64,000 nucleotides of DNA, taken from NCBI GenBank assembly GCA_009760885.1, contig CM019709.1, forward strand, positions 34,372,126 through 34,436,125, given 5' to 3'. The notes below the pieces were generated by a model. That model was not told the origin of the DNA, ran no database searches, and saw nothing but the letters and a program-made list of their open reading frames with translations. Source of the stretch: Achatina immaculata. Its lineage: Eukaryota > Mollusca > Gastropoda > Stylommatophora > Achatinidae. Position 1 is the first letter of the stretch. Each line of letters opens with the position of its first letter. The position numbers and the translations under genes are program-made. Below are positions 54,405 to 64,000 of this stretch, piece after piece.

Positions 54405-54695
54405 GATTGGCTCAGTGGTTAGGAGTTCGGTCTACTAAATCCAGTGGTACAGGGTTCAAGTTCCAGAAAATGTTTTTTTTTTTTTTTCCTGATACCACTA
54501 CAGCAAAAAAGGTCCCGTGGTCCATCCAGCCTCTAAAAATGGTACCCTGAGAAATCCGGGGGAGGTAAATGCGGGTAGGCGTGATTACTGACCATATCAC
54601 ACTTTCCTGTGCTAATGGTCTCGGAAATAGGAGCCCAACACCGAACCCCCAATATACCTTAATGGCATGGGAACGGGGATTGTACCCCTTTTTTA
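54405..54695 (+). mobile_element. tRNA-derived SINE, copy S5
   Basis: Head GATTGGCTCAGTGGTTAGGA and GGTTCAAGTTCC. Body with CTGATACCACTACAGCAAAA, AATGGTACCCTGAGAAATCC, GATTACTGACCATATCACAC and GGCATGGGAACGGGGATTGT. Confidence 0.87.
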
Positions 54696-55030
54696 TTTGT
54701 CTAATATGATGTAATAACCACACCATAATTAACGTGATGAGGCCCGCAAGGCGGATCGCCTGATGTGAAGTATAGCTAAGTATATTATGAAATATAAGTA
54801 TAGAAGCGAAATGTATGACACAAGATGTCCGAGGGAAGATAACCATATTTTTGGAAGAAAATATAGCCTAGCCTAAGGGCGATGTCTTAAGAGCCGGTCT
54901 GAAGAAACAAATCTCACCGTCTGACCAGTTAGTGCGGTGTTTAGAGTATCGCTGATATCCCGGGGGACAGTCGTTTCCTCGGCCGCCCTCTCTCCTCGTT
55001 TCACGGGAACATACTATATATTACCGTTCT

Positions 55031-55270
55031 CATAACATCAGATTGTAAGTGTATCATAACATCAGATTGTAGATGTTGCATAACATCAGATTGTAGATGT
55101 TGCATAACATCAGATTGTAGATGTTGCATAACATCAGATTGTAGATTTATCATAACATCAGATTGCAGATGTATCATAACATCAGATTGTAGATGTTGCA
55201 TAACATCAGATTATAGATGTATCATAACATCAGATTGTAGATGTTGCATAACATCAGATTGTAGATTCAT
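55031..55270. repeat. 24-bp minisatellite, 10 units
   Basis: The unit is CATAACATCAGATTGTAGAT plus GTTG or GTAT. Equivalent positions are exactly 24 bp apart (55031 to 55247). Confidence 0.96.
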
Positions 55271-55284
55271 AAAAGAGATAACCC

Positions 55285-55815
55285 AACAACAAAAAACGAT
55301 ATGTCAGATAAAGGTAGCTTTTCAGAAAACGAAATCTATTTTGTGCAGTCCATCTTTGTCAATAGACAATAGGAAAAGAGTCTTGAATTGCTACATCCAG
55401 CCAGTACTACTGTATGGAAGCGAATCATGGCTACTAACAAGAACAAAAAAAAGAGCATTAGAAGCAACTGAAATGTGATTCCTACGAAGAATGTTAAGAA
55501 TATCATGGACATCTGAACTAACAAATGAAGAATGAACTTTAACGAACACCTTTCGTTGGAGAAGGTCTGGGTTCACTGGCCATATAAAATCGAAGATGAG
55601 GGATAGAAAAATATCATGACAACAGGGTAAAACTGGAGGCAGGAAAGGAGAGAGGTAGACCAAGGCAGAAAATCCTAGATGGCTTGACAAAATGGCGTGG
55701 GAGAAGCAAAGTAACAGAACTGATGGATTACATGAAAGATCGGTAACTGTGGAGAGACGTGATCACCGACGCTTCCAGGCAAGGCACATGATGATGATGA
55801 TGATGATGATGAAAC
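55285..55815 (+). pseudogene. LINE family C fragment C3
   Basis: Translated pieces NRKRVLNCYIQPVLLYGSES and LRRMLRISWTSELTNEE match C1. Several stops follow. It ends in a GAT tail (55789-55812) after the AGGCACATGATGATG segment. Confidence 0.85.
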
Positions 55816-55987
55816 ATTACGCCGAAGACCTACCATACGTCTAGTAATCCGTCTCGACTTTGATGAAATTAAACTTACACTAAGCACCAAGCATAAACAA
55901 GAACTTCCGGTAAGGAAAGAAAAGAACACACAAACAACACAAAAATTAATGCGCCATTCACTTAAATAGCTCCAGAAAGAACATTAC

Positions 55988-55991
<4 letters not shown>

Positions 55992-56038
<47 letters not shown>
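55992..56038. repeat. (GA)n microsatellite
   Basis: About 23 perfect GA units. Confidence 0.97.
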
Positions 56039-56040
<2 letters not shown>

Positions 56041-56424
56041 ACACAATCTATAAACGGTCGCTGATAAAGGGGACATAAACTATAGACATTAATAGATAAG
56101 GGGACATAATCTGCAGCCGTGTATATAAGTGGATAAAGCAGTTCTTCAACCCACCAAATGAAGAGCAATAATATACAGGGCAATAATAATAATAATAATA
56201 AGAAGAAACACTTTCTGGTGTGCAGGGGCGAATCTTAAAGTTACTTGGACAAATACAGAACTATACGCAAGCAAGCATCTTGACCATTCTTGGCTCCTTC
56301 AAAGAGTGCCCAAAAGCATTCGGACCAGAGGCGTGAGACATGGTCAGAGGACACAAACTTGGGGCAAAAGCTTTGGAACATCTTTGATTACCTCAGTCCA
56401 CTGCAAGAAAGAAAGCCTTGACGG

Positions 56425-56605
56425 TAGCAAGAGAGAGGGAGAGAGAGAGGGGAGGGGAGGGGAGGAGAGAGAGGGGAGTGGAAGAGAGGGAGGGGAGGGG
56501 ATGAGAGGGAGGGGAGGGCAAGGGAGGGGAGGGGAGGGCAAGGGAGGGGAGGGGAGGGGGAGGGGGAGGGAGGGGAGGGAGGGGGGAGGGAGGGAGATAG
56601 TCATG
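56425..56605. repeat. Purine-only GGGGA-rich tract, about 180 bp
   Basis: Composed almost only of G and A on the plus strand, with repeated GGGGAGGGGA and GGAGAGAGA modules. Overlapping frames translate to Gly/Glu/Arg runs and are not called as genes. Confidence 0.95.
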
Positions 56606-57185
56606 AAATTATGTAACTCGTTTTGTTGTAAAAATGTTAAATTCAGATGTACCTCTATCACTTTCATCGTACGAATCACTATCATTCTCAAGATTCGTAA
56701 AATTTCACCATTTCATTATTTCATCTCACGGGCAATCAACCCCCAGTTCACGTCATTTCAACCGACTTTGTAATTGTTGCTTGGTGAATGTAAATTTTTA
56801 AAAAACGAAAAAAAAAAACAAAAACAAAAACAACTTAGGGAGCTCCCATCAGGATCTGGAGAGGACTGTGGGCTTTGCCATGTCGACAGGGATCAGGATC
56901 TGATGTGACGAGCAACCTGGAACTTAGAAGAAGAAGAAGAAGAAGAAGAAAAGAAGAAGAACAGGAACCATCTTGAGCAACTCGATGAACATGTTAAAGT
57001 AAATTCGGGCCAGTTCTCTATGACTCTCGACACAAAACATCTACTGTAGTGCTATACTAAGAACTAGGGCGAATGTCGCTTCCTTTCAACAGAGTTCAGT
57101 AGAATCCCGCCTTCACTGGGATGTTACACATTTTTTTGTCAATCATTTATTGCATTTATTTCTGTTTTTCTTAACATTTATTCCA
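56606..57185. other. Unassigned sequence
   Basis: A GAA tract of about 10 units lies at 56930-56965. No gene recognised. Confidence 0.5.
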
Positions 57186-57189
57186 TCAT

Positions 57190-57535
57190 CGACCCTATAG
57201 CTGACATGCTAGTGTCAGGGTTGGCGACCTATTTCAGGTCAAGACTCTGTCTCAACTCTCCGCTGGGCACATTTGGTAACAGACCCAAACCAACTAACCT
57301 GGTATGGGGGGGGGGGGAGAGATCGCCATAGCCACCATCGTGGTGGAGCCTGATAAAGAAGTACTGCACACTTCCTGCTTTGTCAGCTCCACTCTGGGAC
57401 TGAAAAATAAAACAGATGCCTTGACCCGCTCCCAAGCCGACACCACGATGCTGTACCTCAACATCTTCACGCCATCGGCTTGCAAAGAACACCAGCTCGT
57501 AGTTTCAGGGAGATTGAAGAAGTAGAAGAAACCTT
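57190..57535 (+). mobile_element. Family F retroposon, copy F7
   Basis: Landmarks: CTATAGCTGACATGCTAGTG, GTGTCAGGGTTGGCGACC, AAAGAAGTACTGCACACTTC and AAGAACACCAGCTCGTAG. It ends in a GAAGAAGTAGAAGAA tail. Confidence 0.85.
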
Positions 57536-57629
57536 AGTCAAGTTCTCAAACTGTCGTTACAAGGTCCTTGCCTCTCATCTTCTGGTCCAAATCCTAGCTG
57601 TGAAGCTGTTTCAGAGCTCTACTCGGGTT

Positions 57630-57908
57630 CTAATAATCATCATCATCATCGTCATGTGCGGTGCCGAGTGGCGTTGGCTATAATGCTTCTCCAGAGTACA
57701 CGATCCTTCATGCAAGCCATTAGCTCAGTTGGTGATCTCCTCTCACACCACCCCGTCAGACTGTCCAGTATCATTTCTCTTGGTCTTCCTCTTGATCTTC
57801 TTCCCTCTATTTTTTTTCTGTTGTTATAATATTTTCAATGCCCCCTCTTCTCATTGCATATCCTATGAAAGTACATTGTCTCTCTCTTATCTTTTGACAA
57901 AATTTTCT
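57630..57908 (-). mobile_element. LINE family C 3' fragment C4
   Basis: It closely matches 51841-52135: ATCATC tail, GTGCGGTGCCGAGTGGCGTT, GATCCTTCATGCAAGCCATT, GTTGGTGATCTCCTCTCACA and TCTCATTGCATATCCTATGA. Confidence 0.88.
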
Positions 57909-58685
57909 AAGCAAGGTCCACTAACTGTGGGCAAGCGTTACTGGCCAAAGAGACCGACCGACTAATCAGAGGCAGTCTTTAGATTAGTCGCTCGTTCTAG
58001 AAGCCCACCTAGAACTTTGGGCTGGAAATTAAAAAAGCATCTTAGTCACCACCGAACTTCATCGATGAAAGTTACTTTCACGGGCAAAGTTTCACAAACG
58101 CATGATCACACAACAAAACAAAACATACAGACAAACAACACAGTGCATATACTATACAAATAGCACCACACAAATTAAACGCACAGCGCAATAACACAAA
58201 ATATATTCTTCTTCTTCTTTGTAAATATGCCTTAACTTCCGTTTACATTGGCGTTTATAGCTGATACACAAGGTACTGGTACCCACATTGTAAATCGGAA
58301 ATGTTCACGCCTATGTTAATTCAACAACGTACACAGACCCTTCGTCCTGGTACATTTTTACATATCTCCAGGCGTCTGGTATTCTAAAATATCTCTCCCC
58401 CCCCCCCAATCCTCCTTTTCCCCCTTCCTGTTTTGACTATCCGCTTCCTATATATTTTTTTTTACCTTTGGGGGAGGGGATGGGGGCTCCAAAAGCCATG
58501 TCACAATTGAAGAGATTAAAACATAACGTGTGAAAGCCCGCGAAACTATCCTCTCAAGACATTTAAGACCTTTACCTGCAGTCCAAGTCAGTTGTCATTC
58601 AGCTGACACCTGGAGCTATGAACGGCTTTAAGAGCTGACACGATATCAGAGATCGCGCTGGCAGACTTTTAATATCCTCCGGCTG
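57909..58685. other. Unassigned sequence
   Basis: No gene or family recognised. C and G runs lie near 58400 and 58475. Confidence 0.5.
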
Positions 58686-58689
58686 GAAT

Positions 58690-59135
58690 TTCACGCATAT
58701 CCTAAGAAAACAGAATTTCATACATAGCCCAAGAAATATAATTTCATATACATCTTACAACTTCATGCATGTCCTAGGAAAGAGAAACTTCATACATATC
58801 ACAGGGAAGAGAATTTCAAACATACAATGGGAAACATAATTTCACGCATAACCAAGGAAACAGAATTTCACATATATCCTAGTAAATAGAGTTTCATATA
58901 AATCCTATAAATCAGACGTTCATATATATATTTCCTAGGAAAAAGAATTTCATATATATCACAGGAAACTGAATTTCAAATACATCACAGGAAACTGAAT
59001 TCCAAATATATCACAGGAAACAAACTTCATATATATCCTATGAAACAGAATCTCATATATATCTTATGAAATAGAATTTCATATATATCCTATGAAACAG
59101 AATTTCATATATATATATATGTATCACAGAAAATA
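58690..59135. repeat. About 26-bp degenerate tandem repeat, about 16 units
   Basis: Units are GAAACAGAATTTCATATATA plus TCCTAT or TCACAG, with variable TA tracts. Confidence 0.9.
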
Positions 59136-59334
59136 GAACTTTCAAATAATGTAGAAAATAACAGCGTATGTTCTGAATTAGCTTAGTGCTGAGCAAAGCT
59201 TGATTCGTAGCTCACTGAAACAGATAATATCAGCCTCGGTCAGGAACCTTCGTTCAGATGAAAAGGGCTTTTCATTTTTCTGCTTATTTTCTTTAGTATT
59301 ATTATATTTTATTCTCGTTTGAGGCGGGGGTGGG

Positions 59335-59605
59335 GGTGGGCGTGAACACGGAAATTAAATGATTGTGATATGGGAATGAAATGATGAGAATATGTGAATC
59401 AAATTATGGGGAATGGGAACCAGATTAAAAGGGGGGGGGGTTTGGGAACCAAATGATGGGATTATGTGAATTAAATGATGGGAGGTATGGGAACCAAATG
59501 ATGGAAATATGAGAACAAAATGGTGGAGGTACGGGAATCAAATGATGGAAGTATGAGAACCAAATGAAAGTGTTACGAGAAAAACAATTGATGAGGGTAT
59601 GGGAC
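59335..59605. repeat. 20-24 bp degenerate tandem repeat, about 11 units
   Basis: Units of the form GGGAACCAAATGATGG with AATATG or TATG linkers. One unit has a poly-G expansion (59432-59441). Confidence 0.85.
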
Positions 59606-59809
59606 TCGATCCTTGAATAATTTTCAAGAAAATTTCAATCTATACATACGTAAAAAAAAAAAAAAAAGCTTTCGACCTCTTGTGAAGCCATATCAGCACC
59701 CAACCAACAAAAAAAATCCTCTTGATGATGATGATTTGACACTCTGGCGAAAGGGAGGGATGGAGGTAGGGGTATGATGACAGTTTGGGCAATGCATTAG
59801 GGGTCTGTC

Positions 59810-60022
59810 CAAATATGACATTAAAAAAAAGAACATAGTGGATGTTGAGTAAAAGAGGGCTCACCTGGGCAAGGTATAGAGGCACATAAAGACATGGTGT
59901 TAATGCCCATATTTTCCTTGACCTGTCAGGAACCTGGGCAGGAGAGAGAAGGACGGGCATTTGTGTGGGAAGACCTTGCGGAAACCGCATGTGGTTTGGG
60001 CACCAAAAGGTTCAGAGAGAAG
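59810..60022 (+). mobile_element. Diverged LINE family B fragment B4
   Basis: Carries AGAGGGCTCACCTGGGCAAG, GGACGGGCATTTGTGTGGGA, ACCTTGCGGAAACCGCATGT and GGTTCAGAGAGAAGGGCAGA. About 55 bp near 59875-59930 has no match in the other copies and may be a small insertion. Confidence 0.75.
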
Positions 60023-60029
60023 GGCAGAG

Positions 60030-60550
60030 ATTAAGGTGGGGGGAGGGGCCGGGGTCTGTAATCGTGAAAAGATTGAGAACCCCTGGTTTGCGGGCAAACT
60101 TAAGTGATTCATTTGCTTAGGCCAGGAGTGACTTTGGGAAATGACAGGCGCGAGGAAACTAACGCCCTCCTTCAGGTACGCAACATCAATTACGTACCCT
60201 ACACACATAACGTATACACGAACTATTTACTTAGGGAGAACATAGATTACGTTTATCGATCGGCTTTCGTTCCTAATTTTGGCAAACCACAAAACGTTTA
60301 CTTATTGATAGCCAGACTACATAACCGAAGCTGTGAATTCCCCAGTACGGTCTCCTTTCCGTAGCCAAATCCCGGGACAAAGGTAACGTGATACTACAGA
60401 CATTGGGCGTCCGGGTGTTGTTTGTTGCGATAAAATAATATGGAGTACAAGGTCACTGTTTGATATTGATGCTGGGGGAAGTATTGCATAATAATTAGTG
60501 TATATAACTATACACGGAGCCAATGCAGTAAAGCTGTGATATCTTATATC
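60030..60550. other. Unassigned sequence
   Basis: No gene or family recognised. Confidence 0.5.
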
Positions 60551-60554
60551 TTAT

Positions 60555-60925
60555 ATCCTTCCCGTGCCGTTAAACGCCACATAGGGCTCGCAAAGTAGTT
60601 CGCCAAATTTTCCTGTCTTCGGTGAATCTTTCAACCTCATCAAGGGATTTTATGCCTGCTAATTTGGCCTCTCTTAACAATGTCCTCTTCAGAGTTTCAC
60701 GCGGTCTGCCTCTTTTTCTTTGGCCTGTTGTGTTCCACTTGACAGCTTGTTTTGGGATTCTCTGATCATTTCTTCTCATCAAGTGACCAACATATGTCCA
60801 TCTCCTTATCCTGATCACCCATGAGACTGGTTGTTCATTCATCTGTCTTATGTCTGCATTGTTCTTGAATTCGTTCCACTTGATGCCGAGTATTTTCCTT
60901 AGGCATTTGTTTTCAAAAGAGTCTA
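60555..60925 (-). pseudogene. LINE family D fragment D2
   Basis: The minus-strand frame 60570-60842 encodes RWTYVGHLMRRNDQRIPKQA, TGQRKRGRPRETLKRTLLRE and AGIKSLDEVERFTEDRKIWR. It parallels the end of D1 (GIKSLDETEQLAENRDSW). It continues upstream on the minus strand to about 60925 (ENKCLRKILGIKWNEF-like). Confidence 0.82.
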
Positions 60926-60964
60926 ATTTAAAAGAGCCTAAAAATAAATTTTTAAAAGCTGTGA

Positions 60965-61690
60965 TACCAAAATGTACAAACTAGGGAAAAAAGTAGGAAC
61001 AGCTTTATTACTTAACAAGTACACAATTGTGATGTTTCGGCGTGAGCTTTAATCATATAAAGACACACAAAACAAAGAAACACAGAGAGAGAGAGAGAGA
61101 GGTGATAAAGTACAAATTCACATGAAGAGTAGGGGACCGAATGCAGAAACATCTGTATGATACCTCCCGGCATGCTTCGAGACCAGTCCCGAATCATTTC
61201 AAAGGCCCCAACAACAGAGACAAATCTGACATTCTGGTAACAGCCATCAAACAATGTCACGCAGATGACACAAGCCGCCTAGCGCTCGAGAACCGCTGCG
61301 TTCAGGAATATAGGACGCTGGTACCACATGGTTTGAACTCGTTATTCAGCTACACCTAACATTCTCCTCTTCCACAATCCCTCTCAATTAAGTTCCCTTC
61401 TCACTTGTTACCTATCAGAACCTCCTCGCAGCATAAAATTACAACTCCTCTACCCTAACTATAATCACATATTTCACATTCTCTCAGCTAGACTACCATT
61501 CTATCACTCTATCTTCCTTCCACGGTTTCCCCACCCACCACCTTCAGTTACGACCCACCCATCACACATCCCAAGTCTTCATTTAAATACTTTCTATACT
61601 CCATTTCTGACACACAGTGTCGGACAAGCCACAGCTTCTTACAAGTTACAGCTGTTCCTACTTTTTCTCCTAGTTTATACATCTTAGGGA
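60965..61690 (+). mobile_element. Possible Penelope-like element fragment with inverted ends
   Basis: The frame 61141-61359 contains PVPNHFKGPNNRDKSDILVT followed by a short acidic stretch and EYRTLVPHGLN. This resembles the C-terminal part of a GIY-YIG nuclease domain as found in Penelope-like elements. The left end (60970-61012, ATGTACAAACTAGGG then AAAAGTAGGAACAGCT) is an inverted copy of the right end (61638-61683, AGCTGTTCCTACTTTT then CTAGTTTATACAT), about 85% identical by eye over 40 bp. No reverse transcriptase is visible. The call is tentative; an inverted-repeat DNA element is the alternative. Confidence 0.45.
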
Positions 61691-61768
61691 AGTATCGATG
61701 CAGGCCGGGCAGGAAGAGTTTGTGTAGTCATCATCGCTAGAAGCACTCTTGACACAGGCTGGTGTGGA

Positions 61769-62055
61769 TTGCTAAGTCAAGTGATAGAGCACAGTGTTGG
61801 ATGGTTGGATTGCTAAGTCAAGTGATAGAGCACAGTGTTTGATGGCTGGATTGATAAGTCAAGTGATAGAGCACAGTGTTTGATGGCTGGATTGATAAGT
61901 CAAGTGATAGAGCACAGTGTTGGATGGTTGGATTGATAAGTCAAGTGATAGAGCACAGTGTTGGATGGTTGGATTGATAAGTCAAGTGACAGACCCAGTG
62001 TTGGATGGCTGGATTGATAAGTGAAGTGACAGAGCACAGTGCTGGATGCTTGGAC
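61769..62055. repeat. 41-bp minisatellite, 7 units
   Basis: The unit is GATTGATAAGTCAAGTGATA, GAGCACAGTGTTGGATGGTT, G. Spacing is 41 bp (61769, 61810, 61851, 61892, 61933, 61974), with the last 40 bp. Confidence 0.95.
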
Positions 62056-62475
62056 CTCCTTAAAACCATTTGAAAAGAAAGCACTTTCAGATGTGACAGA
62101 AAGAAAACAAAATGACAAGATAATCACTTGGGACTTAACCACGAACTCCGGAAGGACGAGCAACCGTCTAGCTACAAAAGTACAGCGCACTAATAAACTT
62201 CGCTATCTTGCACCCCACAAAAAAGAAATATGTTTCATAGCGAAGCGATCAATGCCTGACTGGCCGAGAATCGTGACACCCGGAAGGGGGACGAGGCTAT
62301 TAGCAAAGTCACAGAGTCCTGGGGGATCGTTAACGATCCTGTTGGGCTCCTTGGAGGAGTTGTATGTTCTTCACTTATACGTCCTCATCTTACTTTCTGG
62401 CGCTCTTGTACTTGCTGACTTTCCTCCCTCTGTCTATCTTTATTATAAAGCTTAACCATACACCTCTGTCTGCCT
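62056..62475. other. Unassigned sequence
   Basis: A frame of 138 codons (62039-62455) starts inside the minisatellite and has no recognised domain. I do not call it. Confidence 0.5.
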
Positions 62476-62477
62476 GT

Positions 62478-62850
62478 ACTGGGGGGGGGGGGGGGTGAAG
62501 GCGCTTGTTCGTTCAGACAGTCAGCGACCCACATGCTGATAATGCTAGCGTCAAGGTTAGTGAACCAGAGCTGACCAAGACCTTGTTCCAACTCTCCGAC
62601 GGTACCCCCAGTCTGGCTAAAGGGGCAGGGCTCGCCATAGTCCCCATAGTGGCGGATTCTGCTAAAGAAGTATTGCACCCCCCCCCCCCGGTTCTTTTTA
62701 GCTGCACTCCGGGATTGAAAAAAATATCTTCCATAACCCGCTCCCACGTCGAAACGATGCTGTCCCTTACCACCTTTACAGCATCGGCCGCAAAGAACAC
62801 TAGCTCGCAGTTACAGGGAGACAGTACCAGTACAAGTCTTACCTTTATCA
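62478..62850 (+). mobile_element. Family F retroposon, copy F8
   Basis: Begins in a poly-G run (62480-62495), as F1 does. Landmarks: GTCAGCGACCCACATGCTGA, GAGCTGACCAAGACCTTG, CTGCTAAAGAAGTATTGCAC, CAAAGAACACTAGCTCGCAG and TTACAGGGAGACAGTACC. The tail is a short GTACAAG. Confidence 0.85.
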
Positions 62851-63097
62851 CAAGGAACATTTTTTTACAGCTGTCGTCATTTATCTTAACTCTCGGGAGT
62901 CCAAAACAATTTTTGAGCGGAGACAGAGGTAGAAATTTACAGTTAACTCTTTCATTTCAAAACAACTCTGCCAGGGTCAGCAGATCTTGTATAGCTATGC
63001 GAATTAATACTCAGGGCGACATGTAGCCAAGATCTAAATAAACTGAAAAGCGTCACATTTCTAATCCACCATACATTTTTCATCACAGAGTAACTTC

Positions 63098-63727
63098 AGT
63101 TAGGAAAAAGTGAAAGAGGTGGAGAGATTTGAATATCTTGGCTCATTATTAACTACTACTGGAGATACAATGAGGGAAATTAAAAGTAGGACATCTATCT
63201 CTCTTCAGAAAGTAAAACAACTAAAGAAGATGTGGAAACGAACAGACAGAGACAGAAATAGAAAAATAAGATTTTGAAGGGGAATGCATCTTTCTCATCG
63301 CAACATATGCCCGTGGGACCTGGACACTTAACAAAACAGCTGAGAAGAACATAAATGCCCTTGAATCTAAATGCTACAGAAGAGTCCCTGAAATATCATG
63401 GGCACAAAAAAAAAAAAAAGAACAAATATAACCATACTACAAGACCTTAATCTTGAAGAAGGATGGTTAGTAAAGAGGATTAAACAGAAAAAAACTGAAA
63501 TATTTTAGGCACATTAAACGTCATGATAATTTAGAGAAGACGGTCTTGGAAGGGTACATAATGGGAAAAGAAAGAAAGGAAGACCAAGGCGAAGGTGGTT
63601 GCAAGACATCGTTGATGATCTGCAAATAGATGCATCAGCAGCAGACCATCTTGCTCACAACCGAGAGGCCTACAGGAGAGCTGTTAGGGAGGCAAAGTTC
63701 CGCAAGGGACATACAAATGACTGACTG
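63098..63727 (+). pseudogene. LINE family A insertion A11, with 11-bp target-site duplication
   Basis: AGAGTAACTTC occurs at 63087-63097 and 63728-63738. The insert starts within the YLGSLL region (GAATATCTTGGCTCATTATT) and runs through the FRACIF, CYRRV and EGYIMGK regions to the ATGACTGACTG tail. Several indels, including an A-run at 63408-63420, break the frame. It splits a diverged repeat shared with 7658-7730. Confidence 0.93.
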
Positions 63728-63738
63728 AGAGTAACTTC

Positions 63739-64000
63739 CTTTCGTTTTTTTTTTAAACCAAATTTCTCCTTAAAAGCTATTCTGACAGAGCATGGACATT
63801 AATCCAGGAGTAAAAGAGTTATGTCTGAAGTTGTAGCTGGTCAAGGAACGTATCACGTGGAAAACGACCCTGCTTCAATTTTAACGGAATACGTGGATCA
63901 TAAAGGAAAACAAGATGCAAACACAAGGAGACTGAGCCTAGCAACACAAACATGGTGTGGTATCTTGTGGCCTCATTATATATGTCAAATATTGACAGAA
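63739..64000. other. Window end; diverged dispersed repeat then unassigned
   Basis: 63785-63830 shares AGAGCATGGACATTAAT with 7688-7705, just past F1. The rest is unassigned. Confidence 0.4.

Noticed and set aside
55031..55270. CRISPR-like regular repeats
   Set aside because: Head-to-tail 24-bp units with no unique spacers; an ordinary minisatellite in animal DNA.
62039..62455. 138-codon plus-strand frame
   Set aside because: Begins in the 41-bp minisatellite, no recognised domain or splice signals.

Overview
The window looks like repeat-rich, non-coding DNA from a metazoan genome. A marine lophotrochozoan, probably a gastropod mollusc, is my best guess. That guess rests on the mix of several RTE-like LINE families, a tRNA-derived SINE, very long tetranucleotide microsatellites and many poly-C/poly-G runs. 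It is an inference, not a species call. Nothing bacterial (operons, Shine-Dalgarno sites, CRISPR, insertion sequences) is visible.

Only one long reading frame looks like a real host gene. It is on the minus strand at 9668-11884 and encodes a 738-residue type II single-pass membrane protein: a His/Asn/Gln-rich cytoplasmic N-terminus, one transmembrane helix, and a large ectodomain with 18 cysteines. I do not recognise its family. A strong 3' splice-acceptor sequence sits three bases before its ATG, so a 5' non-coding exon probably lies at higher coordinates.

Nearly everything else that can be identified is retroposon debris or tandem repeat. I distinguish LINE families A (11 pieces), B (5 pieces plus one diverged relative), C (4), D (2), E (2) and H (1), all RTE-like, and G (one L2/CR1-like copy). 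There are also S (5 tRNA-Ser-like SINE copies), F (8 copies of an unassigned ~350-430 bp retroposon), I (2 copies of a short retroposon tail), a mariner pseudogene, and probable Penelope-like and Gypsy fragments. Six insertions carry direct target-site duplications of 10-13 bp that can be read by eye (A5, A9, A11, B1, B2 and F1), and B3 is a likely seventh. Family F is therefore a genuine retroposon. LINE A5 is nested inside LINE D1, and LINE A1 inside the mariner copy.

Layout: 0.5-1.3 kb 51-bp minisatellite; 1.3-7.6 kb mixed LINE, SINE, mariner and F; 9.7-11.9 kb the gene; 12-24 kb scattered LINE/SINE pieces; 24.9-26.6 kb two minisatellites; 26.8-28.6 kb the best LINE copy (B1); 28.8-29.6 kb a compound GATA/GGAT inverted microsatellite; 33.4-48.7 kb three separate direct tandem duplications with periods of 1731, about 1711 and 1614 bp, plus a 51-bp minisatellite of 23-24 units; 49.2-53.7 kb LINEs G and C2; 54-64 kb further LINE, SINE, Penelope-like and minisatellite sequence.

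The most useful general pattern is that each retroposon family ends in its own microsatellite: A in ATGA/CTGA, B in GA, C, E and H in GAT, F in GAA or GTACAA, and I in TTCA or TATC. Much of the microsatellite content here was therefore probably seeded by retroposon 3' ends.
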